DNA of 64,000 nucleotides, from positions 62,001 through 126,000 of the forward strand of contig CBDFKK010000008.1 of assembly GCA_965248815.1 (NCBI GenBank), given 5' to 3'. Both the position numbers and the translations under genes were made by a program. Positions 54,325 to 62,139 of this stretch are shown one piece after another. The DNA is from CBDFKK01 sp965248815. Lineage in GTDB: Bacteria; Pseudomonadota; Alphaproteobacteria; SMXP01. Under the pieces are notes generated by a model. It saw nothing but the letters and a program-made list of their open reading frames with translations. It did not search any database and was not told the DNA's origin. Numbering within the stretch: position 1 is the stretch's first letter; the number at the start of each line of letters is the position of its first letter.

Positions 54325-54384
54325 TTATCCACACACATTATATATAGGGGCACTTATCCACATATATAGGGGCACTTATCCACA
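54325..54384 (+). repeat. Iteron block A with three DnaA boxes
   Basis: Perfect TTATCCACA at 54325-54333, 54354-54362 and 54376-54384. The last two are inside two exact, abutting 22-bp direct repeats (54341-54362 and 54363-54384) that begin TATATAGGGGC. AT-rich spacers separate them. A 12-bp palindrome GATGACGTCATC follows at 54442-54453. Confidence 0.8.
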
Positions 54385-54659
54385 TTCTGACCAAGAATGG
54401 CGGTTTTCTGCGTGGATGACGTGGATGACGCTATTTCAGGTGATGACGTCATCCAGTGCCAAATGGCGGAAAACAGGGGTTCAGACGCTCTGCCAGTATG
54501 GGGCTCAAAGGTCTTGGCTCGCTCCCTTTTCGTGGTTTTCACCGCACATGGCTACTCAACTACCTCCCCTGCCCACCTAAGTTTCGTCCGCGCCCAAGAC
54601 GCCAGGTTTCGACGCGCCGCCGGCTAGATATCCGTTGCACTCATCCGTGGACTGAGTTA

Positions 54660-54750
54660 TCTATGAGTCGTCTTCTCCTGAAGACAACCCACCCTTTATC
54701 CAATGAACTTGGCCCGTCTTGTTCCCCCTTGACGGGCCATTTTGTTTTTT
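54660..54750 (+). ncRNA. Candidate small RNA between the two iteron blocks
   Basis: A hairpin GTCTTC-TCCT-GAAGAC is followed by a 24-nt single-stranded stretch and then the terminator below. No ORF upstream in this direction for 450 bp. A weak promoter (TTGCAC, 17 bp, TATCTA) lies at 54635-54663. Confidence 0.35.
54710..54750 (+). terminator. Rho-independent terminator
   Basis: TGGCCCGTC pairs GACGGGCCA over a 12-nt loop, followed by TTTTGTTTTTT. Confidence 0.85.
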
Positions 54751-54855
54751 CAAGAAAAAGTTATGAAAACGCTCCATAGCGAGTCGCACAGAAGCGTTTT
54801 TGTTTTGCAATGCCCTGACACCTGAATTTTGACAACGGCGACAGGCGATTAATTT

Positions 54856-55100
54856 TCATTGGCTAGCGTCCGCGTATTCGTTCGCCCAACGTAACTTCGT
54901 GCGCGCCCACTTGGCGTTGAGCATGAGCGACCACCACTTCACAAACTCTTCGTCTCTGTTTGCCAGCTCCAAAAACCGCCCAAGCTTCGGCTGGAAACCA
55001 TTGTGCTCATCCAGGAATAGCCGTCGTTTTCTTCAATGTCTGCTGCACCGTCGACTTGGCACTGCTCACATCGGAATTTCACTGAGTATCTGTCTGTCAT
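54856..55100 (-). pseudogene. Small zinc-binding phage protein with a frameshift
   Basis: MTDRYSVKFRCEQCQ starts at 55100. After ENDGYSW the frame is disturbed. The neighbouring frame continues DEHNGFQPKLGRFLELANRD and FVKWWSLMLNAKWA to a stop at 54856 and looks like authentic protein. A one-base change near 55005 would restore it. No slippery motif seen. Confidence 0.55.
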
Positions 55101-55153
55101 AGGGGGTTTTCCACAATGGTTGAGTCACTGCGGATCATGGCGGATTACGCGAG

Positions 55154-55187
55154 TTATCCACACACATTATATGGGCACTTATCCACA
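55154..55187 (+). repeat. Iteron block B with two DnaA boxes (diverged copy of block A)
   Basis: Perfect boxes at 55154-55162 and 55179-55187. The surrounding sequence aligns with block A from the first box through an ATGGCGGTTTT element and the palindrome GATGACGTCATC (55235-55246), with small gaps and a single iteron. Confidence 0.78.
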
Positions 55188-55273
55188 TTCCGGCAGAAAT
55201 GGCGGTTTTGTGCGCTGGTGACGCTGGTGATGCTGATGACGTCATCCAGCCCAAAACGGCGGAAAACGCGGGT

Positions 55274-55515
55274 TTATTTAGTTTTTGCCTTTTTTGCATT
55301 TTTGAGCTCTCCGATCTCGGCACGCAAGGCTTTGACGGTCGCCTCCTTAGCCACAAACATGTTTTGCTGCTGGTCAAGCTCAATGGCCTGGCTATGCCAT
55401 AAGTCGACAACAAGCCGTACCCGCGACTACGGTCATACTTGCGCTTGACAACCGGCTCGGTCCGCAATCCGAGCTTTCCAACGATCCAAAGCCAGAAGCG
55501 TCTGATTGTCTTCAT
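55274..55515 (-). pseudogene. Coiled-coil phage protein with a frameshift
   Basis: The ATG at 55515 overlaps the upstream stop by ATGA and reads MKTIRRFWLWIVGKLGLRTE and PVVKRKYDRSRG. Another frame then gives VVDLWHSQAIELDQQQNMFV and TVKALRAEIGELKNAKK, ending at 55274, clearly a coiled coil. A shift near 55410 is needed to join them. Confidence 0.55.
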
Positions 55516-56132
55516 CGAACCGGCACCCCTACACCCTCGCCCTCGATCGGACGGTACGGCCGTCCCGATAGCGCATGCTCCGTCCGCTGATCTCGCATCG
55601 TTCTGAAGGCTTCGACCTTACGCTCGGCCGCATGGCTCTCCCCCGCAAACTCCCGCACCCATACCTCCCATTCAGCGTGCTTGTCCCGAAACTCCGCCAA
55701 CTCGATTATGTTTGGGATGTCCTCGGTCTCGTAGAAATGCAGCCACACGAATTCCGCTATGCTCTCACGGATCCATTCGCGCGCTTGATCCGTGAGCAGA
55801 AGATCGTTGGCAAGTTTTTGGCGCCGCGCTTCGTCCTCAAAGTCGTGGCTGTACTTGTTGCCGCTGCTCTCGCCCGCGTCCTCATAGCTGCGAGCTCGCG
55901 CCTTGGTACACGCAGCCATGCACTCGCTGATACTCGGCCAATATTTCGCTGCATCACCACGATTTTTGACCAACGATTTCAGACCATCATCCAAGTCCGA
56001 CTGATCGAAGTCCCCAAGAAACCGCGCGTACTCACCTAGCGTGTCGCTCTCGTCTTTGCAGCGATACGGCGGACTCCAAAGCCGCGTCATCGGGGTCAAA
56101 AATGTCGTGAAAACTTCATCCGTGTTGGCCAT
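55512..56132 (-). CDS. Hypothetical phage protein (206 aa)
   Basis: Start ATG 56132 follows AAGAGGTAC. FTTFLTPMTRLW, then an acidic helical region with DFDQSDLDDGLKSLVKN and YWPSISECMAACTKAR, reminiscent of phage replication-module proteins that follow DUF1376, but no named family. It overlaps its upstream neighbour by 17 bp and the downstream gene by ATGA. Confidence 0.7.
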   Translation of the reverse strand: MANTDEVFTTFLTPMTRLWSPPYRCKDESDTLGEYARFLGDFDQSDLDDGLKSLVKNRGDAAKYWPSISECMAACTKARARSYEDAGESSGNKYSHDFEDEARRQKLANDLLLTDQAREWIRESIAEFVWLHFYETEDIPNIIELAEFRDKHAEWEVWVREFAGESHAAERKVEAFRTMRDQRTEHALSGRPYRPIEGEGVGVPVR

Positions 56133-56886
56133 GTACCTCTTTCCTAGCCTTGTCCTGCGCAATTTTCTCGTCAGCCAAGCGCTTCGCCTTTTCGATAAAG
56201 TCGTCGGCCGGACGCTTTCCCAGACGCGCTGTGATCCAAGCAATCGGTTCGGCCACCTCCTCACGCTGAGCGCTCTCGATTGCGCTCCAGAGCTTTGCTG
56301 AGTCATCCGAGCACTGTTTCAACCACTTCCCGACCATCGGACGCAAACCATTCCGTGCACGTCCTGATTGCTCGGCAAGGTAGTCGAGGCCTTCACCGAA
56401 AATCTTTTTCTTGAAATCTGGAGGATCACTTTGCCTGCAGTTATCTATTGATAACTGAATAGGTGGTTGTGGTTGTGGTTGTGTATGCTTCAGGCTATGC
56501 GATTGCAATGCGTCAGGTATGCGTGACGCATTATCCGGTTTCTTCTTTTTCCACCGTGACTTAGCTGCTGTTTTCGCGGCTTGTTTTCTGGTTTTGTAGT
56601 TTTTCTTGGCCTTTTTAAGCTCAAAATCGATGCGTTTATGGGTGTAATTTTTGTTCGTTTTTTTGAAGAATGATAAGACTGCCTTCTTGTCATTTTTCCA
56701 TTCAGTTTCAGTACATTGCGCCATTCGAGCACGCGCGCCGTCATCCAAAGGAAGCGGTTTTTGATGCAACCAATACTGTGCAATTAGACAAAAATAGGAG
56801 TCTCTTTCTGATTTTTTGAGGTGAATTGTGTCGGCTAAGAAGTCCGACCAGTACATCGGCATCCAGCTATTGGGTCCACCGCTCAT
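56116..56886 (-). CDS. DUF1376-family phage replication-module protein
   Basis: 256 residues. WMPMYWSDFLADTIHLKKSERDSYFCLIAQYW is the DUF1376 (YdaU-type) signature, with an FFKK basic linker, a QPQPQPPIQL repeat and a C-terminal domain. Such proteins resemble replication initiators or helicase loaders of phages; the exact role is unknown. Confidence 0.82.
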   Translation of the reverse strand: MSGGPNSWMPMYWSDFLADTIHLKKSERDSYFCLIAQYWLHQKPLPLDDGARARMAQCTETEWKNDKKAVLSFFKKTNKNYTHKRIDFELKKAKKNYKTRKQAAKTAAKSRWKKKKPDNASRIPDALQSHSLKHTQPQPQPPIQLSIDNCRQSDPPDFKKKIFGEGLDYLAEQSGRARNGLRPMVGKWLKQCSDDSAKLWSAIESAQREEVAEPIAWITARLGKRPADDFIEKAKRLADEKIAQDKARKEVHGQHG

Positions 56887-57224
56887 AACGGCACCCCTGC
56901 TTCCCGGCGCCGCTTCGCCGTCTCGAGCACCGTGCGCGACTCGGCAACACGCCCAGCAAATTCCGCATCAAACTTTTCATGCTCCGGATCGGTCAACTTG
57001 CGCGCCTCTCGCACCGCATGAAGGATCGTCGAGTGGTCACGCTTCAACGCCTTACCGATTTGTGGATAAGACTTGTCCGCCAGCTCATGCGCCAATAGGC
57101 ACACTGCAAACCGGGCCCGCGCAATCGATCTAATGCGAGAATTGCTCACGACGACATGCGGCTTGAGCCGAAACGCCATCGACACAACGCGCAGACAATC
57201 GTCGATCGAAAGCGTGTAGCTCAT
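56883..57224 (-). CDS. Stand-alone DnaA domain IV-like DNA-binding protein
   Basis: 113 residues from ATG 57224, overlapping the upstream stop by ATGA. SRIRSIARARFAVCLLAHELADKSYPQIGKALKRDHSTILHAVR matches the C-terminal Bac_DnaA_C domain: basic loop helix and the RDHSTI signature that reads the DnaA box. There is no AAA+ ATPase domain. The element holds many TTATCCACA sites, one inside this gene (57061-57069), so it probably binds them. Confidence 0.8.
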   Translation of the reverse strand: MSYTLSIDDCLRVVSMAFRLKPHVVVSNSRIRSIARARFAVCLLAHELADKSYPQIGKALKRDHSTILHAVREARKLTDPEHEKFDAEFAGRVAESRTVLETAKRRREAGVPL

Positions 57225-57781
57225 GGCGCGTACTCGAGTTGAACGCCAAGGCCAAGCGGGGACCGTTTCCAGTCCCATATGAACCAAGAGAAGTTATGGC
57301 GAGGCGAGGCTTTGTCGTCTTTCGACCACTTCGGCCGCTTGGTTAGTACGATTTTTTTACGAAAGGCCGCATGCTCGGCAAATAGAGTTCGCCGCGTGTG
57401 CCCCGAGTCGAACTCGTTGCGCAGCAGCATTGCCACTTTGCGTTCATTCCTGCGGGTTAGCTTTAGCGCCTGCTCAATGAAAGGCACGGCCTGACTGTAA
57501 GGGGGATTCGTGATGATATCGCAGTAAAGATCACCAGTCCGCGCAAGGAAGTCGATGCCGGTTCGGACCTTTCCCTGTCCGTAGTCGTACAGATCCTGCC
57601 CCCTCGCCATATAACCGACTGAATTCAGAGCATCTACAATGTTGTTCGTTCCACAGCACGGATCCAAAATATCATTCGTGAACTCTTCAAGCGCTACCAG
57701 CTCGTGACCACACCATGGCGGCGTCATATAGGCGTCGTTCTTAATCCGCTCATATTTGGACTCACCGAGCATCGTGCTCAT
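57221..57781 (-). CDS. DNA adenine methyltransferase-like protein
   Basis: 186 residues from ATG 57781. Motif I-like DILDPCCGTNNIVDAL and catalytic motif IV TNPPYSQ are present, near the N-terminal NDAYMTPPWCGHEL. Resembles phage-encoded N6-adenine methyltransferases. May protect the element from restriction or tune DnaA-box neighbouring sites; specificity unknown. ATGA overlaps on both sides. Confidence 0.82.
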   Translation of the reverse strand: MSTMLGESKYERIKNDAYMTPPWCGHELVALEEFTNDILDPCCGTNNIVDALNSVGYMARGQDLYDYGQGKVRTGIDFLARTGDLYCDIITNPPYSQAVPFIEQALKLTRRNERKVAMLLRNEFDSGHTRRTLFAEHAAFRKKIVLTKRPKWSKDDKASPRHNFSWFIWDWKRSPLGLGVQLEYAP

Positions 57782-58158
57782 GCGATCAACCTCGCCACCA
57801 GCTTGACTCCCCACTTATCCAGCAGGTCCAAAACCTCCGGCAGCGTCCGCGCCGTCCCTACCTTGGCGCCGGCAACGCGCAGCTTGTTGTGTGCAAGCCG
57901 TTGGTCCTCGGAAATCTCGCTGTCCAAATCTTTTTTGAGTTCAATCGCCAGAAACCGGCCATGATAGCAGAACACCAGATCGGGACAGCCCTTAAGCATC
58001 CCCATGGCCTTCAGCCTGTTGCCGTATCGGCCGCTGCGTTTGCCCTGATTGGGCACGTGAATCGGCACGCAGTCGTCCGGCAACATCCAGGCGAGCGCCT
58101 TCATGATGCTGATCTGCAATTGATCTTCTGAAAAAGGAGCTCGACGACGTTGCCGCAT
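57778..58158 (-). CDS. VRR-NUC domain nuclease
   Basis: 126 residues. FSEDQLQISIMKALAW, CPDLVFCYHGRFLAIELKK and EDQRLAHNKLRVAGAKVGTARTL match the VRR-NUC (PD-(D/E)XK) fold with D and ExK active-site residues. Phage versions are Holliday-junction-type or repair nucleases. Start ATG at 58158. Confidence 0.85.
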   Translation of the reverse strand: MRQRRRAPFSEDQLQISIMKALAWMLPDDCVPIHVPNQGKRSGRYGNRLKAMGMLKGCPDLVFCYHGRFLAIELKKDLDSEISEDQRLAHNKLRVAGAKVGTARTLPEVLDLLDKWGVKLVARLIA

Positions 58159-58298
58159 AATGTGCCTCTGAGCGGTCGGCGCGGCATCCAGCGGAGATGC
58201 GGTATATCCTCTGGAAGAGCTGAGGCCTAGCTTGCCGCGCCTAACCATTTACCGATTTCTTCGGCCGTGTGCGCCGGCCGTGCCTCGATCGGTAATGC

Positions 58299-58634
58299 CT
58301 AAGCCGCGTTCGCTAAGGCCGCTTGTCCGAGATCCGTTTCGATGAAATCGCCCAACGAACTCTCGAGAATATCGAGCTCTGACCGCTCGCTCTCTTCAAG
58401 ATTCTTGCGGTTCTTGATCCGCTTCAACTCCTGCCGCTGCTCGCTCACGACCATGCGCATCAGCTTTTTCGGAATGCCGTAGTCTTCTTTCGCTTCCCGA
58501 AGTAGTTCCTTGACGTCCGACATGTATTCGCCACGATTAGTTTCCATCTCGTCAAGTAATGCGTGATAGCGCTTAGCAATGGACTTCACCGTCTCAGAAT
58601 CGCAGCCGTTCGATTTCGCCGCTTTGTCGTTCAT
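58299..58634 (-). CDS. GapR-like (DUF2312) nucleoid-associated protein, phage version
   Basis: 111 residues. ALLDEMETNRGEYMSDVKELLREAKEDYGIPKKLMRMVVSEQRQ shows the paired helices of DUF2312/GapR, an alphaproteobacterial protein binding overtwisted DNA. The TAG stop at 58299 is followed in frame by about 23 sense codons (PIEARPAHTAEEIGKWLGAAS). First gene of the leftward operon. Confidence 0.6.
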   Translation of the reverse strand: MNDKAAKSNGCDSETVKSIAKRYHALLDEMETNRGEYMSDVKELLREAKEDYGIPKKLMRMVVSEQRQELKRIKNRKNLEESERSELDILESSLGDFIETDLGQAALANAA

Positions 58635-58840
58635 GATTTCTGCCTCATTTGTTATGCATCAAGACTAAAAAAATGGAGAGCGCAAAGAGGAGACGGCGCC
58701 CGCCAATCACTACTCAACTCGTACCCAACTGCTCAAAACAAAAATTTCAATTCCCATTGCCAAGACTTTCCGTATCCAACTAAAGAAGGAACATTGCTCA
58801 TGTCATGGCACCCTTACCGCATCAGAAAAGGAGGTTGATT

Positions 58841-59350
58841 ATGGTTGGCGTCACCGAGTGGGACACCGCGCTCACGAGCCTTCAAACGGCCTTCAATATC
58901 GCAAAGACGATGGTAGATTTGCGCGACGCCAGGGCCTTCCAGGCCAAGGTCATCGAATTCCAAAGAGCTATCATGGAAGCCCAAAGCAGCGCGATCGCTG
59001 CAAATACGGCGCATGCGAGCCTGATTGATCAGGTAAGCGCGCTTAAAACAGAAATGGCTAATCTCAAAGCATGGGACGCTGAGAAGCAGAAGTATGAACT
59101 GCAAGAACTTGGGGATGGCATAGTCGCTTACAGAATGAAGCCAGCCATGCAATGCCCCGAACCCGAGCATGCCGTATGTCCAGATTGCTACCATGCGTCT
59201 CATATTTCTATCCTTCAAAAACTCAAACGCAGCCCAGGAAAAAACGTCGTACAAATCTGCCAGCGCTGCGGATGGGAGGCCTACACGGTCGGTCATTGGC
59301 TCCCGCAACACGGTTCAACAAAGTCCGCATCCCGAAATCCGCAGAGCTAA
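58841..59350 (+). CDS. Coiled-coil and zinc-ribbon phage protein
   Basis: 169 residues. AAAAGGAGG precedes the ATG. A coiled coil (ALKTEMANLKAWDAEKQKYELQEL) is followed by a two-Cys-pair domain (CPDCYHASHISILQKL ... ICQRCGWEAYTVG). Widespread in proteobacterial phages and islands. Function unknown. Confidence 0.72.
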   Translation: MVGVTEWDTALTSLQTAFNIAKTMVDLRDARAFQAKVIEFQRAIMEAQSSAIAANTAHASLIDQVSALKTEMANLKAWDAEKQKYELQELGDGIVAYRMKPAMQCPEPEHAVCPDCYHASHISILQKLKRSPGKNVVQICQRCGWEAYTVGHWLPQHGSTKSASRNPQS

Positions 59351-59430
59351 ACGTTCGTTTCGAAAAAATCTCTTAGCCGTCATTGCGCCTTCTACGCTCC
59401 AGTGATTAAATCCAATCAGATGCGGCCCCA

Positions 59431-59643
59431 CTAACCGGGGGCACCCACGATCAAATCTTCCGCGTTTAGTTGAATTCCCAACTCATGTGCTTTTTTTAGA
59501 AGCGGGCCAATGCGGCGCGCCGGAACGACCCCACGTCGTTTCCACGCCCAGACAGTTGGCTGCGACACACCTACCGCTCGCGCTAGCTCGGCTTGAGAAC
59601 CGAACTTCTCAACCAGCCGATCGACTACGTTTACCTCTTCCAT
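59431..59643 (-). CDS. Cro-like helix-turn-helix regulator
   Basis: 70 residues. RLVEKFGSQAELARAVGVSQPTVWAWKRRGVVPARRIGPL is a Cro/YdaS-type HTH. It is divergent from the CI/LexA-like gene, the arrangement of a lysogeny switch. Confidence 0.82.
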   Translation of the reverse strand: MEEVNVVDRLVEKFGSQAELARAVGVSQPTVWAWKRRGVVPARRIGPLLKKAHELGIQLNAEDLIVGAPG

Positions 59644-59660
59644 GGACCGCAGACTATAGT

Positions 59661-59680
59661 TATTGACTAATTTATCAATA
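59661..59680. promoter_or_regulatory. Operator palindrome in the Cro/CI intergenic region
   Basis: TATTGA, 8 bp, TCAATA: a perfect 6-bp inverted repeat midway between the two regulator genes. The similar sequence CTATAGCTATTGACTATAG recurs at 60487-60505 near the early promoter. Probable binding site for one or both regulators. Confidence 0.65.
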
Positions 59681-59742
59681 GCTATCTGCAAATAGCATTA
59701 GCCAAAGGAAAACTTTATTTTTCCTGCCATGGGAAGTTAGCA

Positions 59743-60369
59743 ATGCCGAGAGAACGTATCGGGGAGCGAATCAAGCGACGCCTGGCCCGAATTAGCATGA
59801 GTCAAGCCGAGCTTGCACGCCTAGCGCGAGTTTCACAACCATCGGTAAATGCCTGGGTCGCGGGGCGAACTGACCCAGATCGCGAAAACATCCCCCTGAT
59901 AGCTAAAGCCCTGAAAACGACTGTATATTGGCTGGAATTTGGTGAAGGATCAAATGGCGGAAATACAACCGATAAGAGTGGCCTACCGTTGCGTCAAGTT
60001 CCGTTGATTTCGTGGGTTCAAGCCGGTCAGTTTGTCGAGTTATTCGATCCATTTGAACCGGGTGACGCTGATGAATGGATTCCAGTGCCAGCGCGTAACG
60101 AAACACTTATTGCCCTTCAAATCGAAGGGAACTCTATGGATCGAGAGTTTCCCGAAAAGACGGTCATTGTTGTCGATTACCGGGATAAATCATTGATTGA
60201 AGGGGATTTTTATGTCTTCCGCTGCGAAGACGAATCAACTCTTAAGCGCTGGCGGGAGCAGCCATCCCGGCTCGAGCCCTATTCGACCGACCCTCGCCAC
60301 GAGACCATATTTCCAACCAGCACGATCGAGGTTGTCGGCCGGGTCATCGCTTCCGTCAAACGATACTGA
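59743..60369 (+). CDS. CI/LexA-like repressor (S24 peptidase)
   Basis: 208 residues. N-terminal XRE HTH (MSQAELARLARVSQPSVNAWVAG); a linker with the cleavage dipeptide Ala-Gly in VQAGQF; then the S24 catalytic Ser in EGNSMDREF and Lys in STLKRWRE. A self-cleaving repressor, likely inactivated on RecA activation. Confidence 0.92.
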   Translation: MPRERIGERIKRRLARISMSQAELARLARVSQPSVNAWVAGRTDPDRENIPLIAKALKTTVYWLEFGEGSNGGNTTDKSGLPLRQVPLISWVQAGQFVELFDPFEPGDADEWIPVPARNETLIALQIEGNSMDREFPEKTVIVVDYRDKSLIEGDFYVFRCEDESTLKRWREQPSRLEPYSTDPRHETIFPTSTIEVVGRVIASVKRY

Positions 60370-60495
60370 CCCCCCACCCCATTTCAGCGCCAGATTCTGG
60401 TCGCACTTCCTCGTTTATCTCATTGGCATCATTTTTGGCTTTTTTTTGGCCGTTATTCTCCTCTAGTGATTCTACAGAGAAGTAGTCTATAGCTA

Positions 60496-60524
60496 TTGAC
60501 TATAGTTTTTAGCTAATTTATGGT
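60496..60524 (+). promoter_or_regulatory. Early rightward promoter
   Basis: TTGACT, 17 bp, TATGGT, about 24 bp before the 60548 gene, with the operator-like CTATAG inverted repeat overlapping the -35. Expected to be repressed by the CI-like protein. Confidence 0.72.
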
Positions 60525-60547
60525 TGCCTCTCAAATGCGGAGAGGCC

Positions 60548-60757
60548 ATGACCCAGACAGAACGCGAGCTGACGCTAATCAGCAATTCCATTGACATCCT
60601 AAAGCAGCAAGACCCTCGGGATTTAGCCGATCAGGCCGCTGAGTTATTCGAGACCATTGCCAAGTTCTATGAGGTCGCGCTGGCGACGCTCGACGGCCAC
60701 AAAGCCGAGCAGAACGAAATCAAGGCCGTGGCGAGCCAGCTAAGGCAAATGCCGTGA
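60548..60757 (+). CDS. Hypothetical early phage protein (69 aa)
   Basis: GGAGAGG precedes the ATG. Acidic, helical (LTLISNSIDILKQQD ... AAELFETIAKFYEVALATLD). First gene of the early operon. Overlaps the next gene by GTGA. No family recognised. Confidence 0.65.
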   Translation: MTQTERELTLISNSIDILKQQDPRDLADQAAELFETIAKFYEVALATLDGHKAEQNEIKAVASQLRQMP

Positions 60758-60855
60758 AGACCGCTGACGTCTTCGCCTTTCTGTTTCTGTGCGGACTATT
60801 TTTCTGCCTCTGTTTCTTTGGGCTGATTAAATTTGCGGAGGGCCTGCCGCAATGA
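60754..60855 (+). CDS. Small membrane protein (33 aa)
   Basis: Starts at GTG within the upstream stop (GTGA) and ends overlapping the next ATG (ATGA). One Phe/Cys-rich hydrophobic helix (FAFLFLCGLFFCLCFFGLI). Coupling on both sides supports it. Possibly a membrane effector or holin-like toxin. Confidence 0.5.
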   Translation: MKTADVFAFLFLCGLFFCLCFFGLIKFAEGLPQ

Positions 60856-61109
60856 GCGTAGAGCAAAAAGACTTGAGCCAAAATCTGGCCGACCAGTTTT
60901 GGTATCAGCAACGAAACTGGATTGCGCAGAAGGTGGCTGAAGGCGTGCCGCCTGAGAAAATCATGGCGGCGTTTCTTGAGACGAACGTTGCGGCCGTCGC
61001 GGAGATGATTGCAAACCTCAACTTTACGCAAAGCCGAGACGAGCGCTACGGGCTTGCGGAGCGCCTATGGCTGAACGCTCTTGATGCGGTGAGGAAGATG
61101 GATGATTGA
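60852..61109 (+). CDS. Hypothetical early phage protein (85 aa)
   Basis: Helical and acidic, with FWYQQRNWIAQKVAEGVPPEKIMAAFLE. Overlaps both neighbours. No motif recognised. Confidence 0.62.
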   Translation: MSVEQKDLSQNLADQFWYQQRNWIAQKVAEGVPPEKIMAAFLETNVAAVAEMIANLNFTQSRDERYGLAERLWLNALDAVRKMDD

Positions 61110-62139
61110 GCCCGGCATATATTTTGGTTTGTCCAAAGAGGATTACGATGCGGACACGGACTATGTTCGATCGAGCGACTTCAAGAATTTGAAGAAGTCC
61201 CCGTTATCGGCAACCTACAAAGAAGACAAGGGGCCCACCGAAGCACTCAAGACCGGAGACGCGCGTCATTTGCTATATCTCGAAGGATGGGACGCGTTCA
61301 GCAAGCACTATGTGATTAAGCCGGCCGTTCCCGAGGGGGCTTTAGTGAGCATGGCCGAACTCCGGAAACACTGTGAAAAGCTGGAGATTGGCGCGGGCCG
61401 CTCGTTGGCGAGTGCCGTTGAAGCCATTCGAGAAGTCGACAGCGAGACTGTCTTGTGGCCGGAGATTGAGGCCGAACACAAAGCCACGCTTGGCGACCGC
61501 ATAGAGATTAGCGCTGAGGCCGGCGCGAAGATGCTCAAGTCCAAGGAGCTGATTTGCGGCCATCCCCACGTCAGCCAATTCTTTCGAGAGGGTGCGCCCG
61601 AGGTTTCAATCTTCTGGCACGATGAGAACTTCTGGCACGATGAGAAATACAATCTCAACAAGAAGGCCCGTATTGACCGGCTTAGGCACAACGACTGGTT
61701 CTTGGAGCTGAAAACGTTCAGTAATTCAACAGACCGCGATGTCGCGCACATGTTCCCATGGATCATAGCCAACCGCGACTATCACTTGTCGGCGGCCATG
61801 TATTCGGACGGCATCGAGAACGCCAAGAAGTTTGAGCACGACCAATTCCACGATGCGCCTGGGCACTTCGACATAGGCGCATTCAAGAAGTCAAAGCAGC
61901 ATCGCTGTGTGTTCGTCTTCGCCGGGACTGACGTGCCGCACGTGCGTGCTCGTGTTTTGGAGCCCACCATCAACGGCGAATCATCCGTCATTTGGGATAA
62001 GGGTGCCGACATGTACCACCAGCTCACGCGGTACTATGCCATGTGCGTCCAAAAATACGGCCGCGACGAGCCGTGGTGGGACGATGAGCCGATCACCTAT
62101 CTCGAAAATCGAGACTTTCCGTTGTGGGCGGTGGCATGA
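61102..62139 (+). CDS. PD-(D/E)XK exonuclease-like protein (DUF3799 type)
   Basis: 345 residues. YVRSSDFKNLKKSPL at the N-terminus is typical of Cas4/RecB-like phage exonucleases. The core is APEVSIFW, KARIDRLRHNDWFLELKTF: Asp in RIDR and ExK in ELK. An in-frame 18-bp duplication gives FWHDENFWHDEK. Next to a Sak4-like ATPase it forms a phage recombination module. Confidence 0.82.
   Translation: MIEPGIYFGLSKEDYDADTDYVRSSDFKNLKKSPLSATYKEDKGPTEALKTGDARHLLYLEGWDAFSKHYVIKPAVPEGALVSMAELRKHCEKLEIGAGRSLASAVEAIREVDSETVLWPEIEAEHKATLGDRIEISAEAGAKMLKSKELICGHPHVSQFFREGAPEVSIFWHDENFWHDEKYNLNKKARIDRLRHNDWFLELKTFSNSTDRDVAHMFPWIIANRDYHLSAAMYSDGIENAKKFEHDQFHDAPGHFDIGAFKKSKQHRCVFVFAGTDVPHVRARVLEPTINGESSVIWDKGADMYHQLTRYYAMCVQKYGRDEPWWDDEPITYLENRDFPLWAVA
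61611..61646. repeat. In-frame 18-bp tandem duplication
   Basis: Two identical 18-bp units, 61611-61628 and 61629-61646 (CTTCTGGCACGATGAGAA), inside the nuclease gene, giving six repeated residues just before the active site. Confidence 0.9.
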
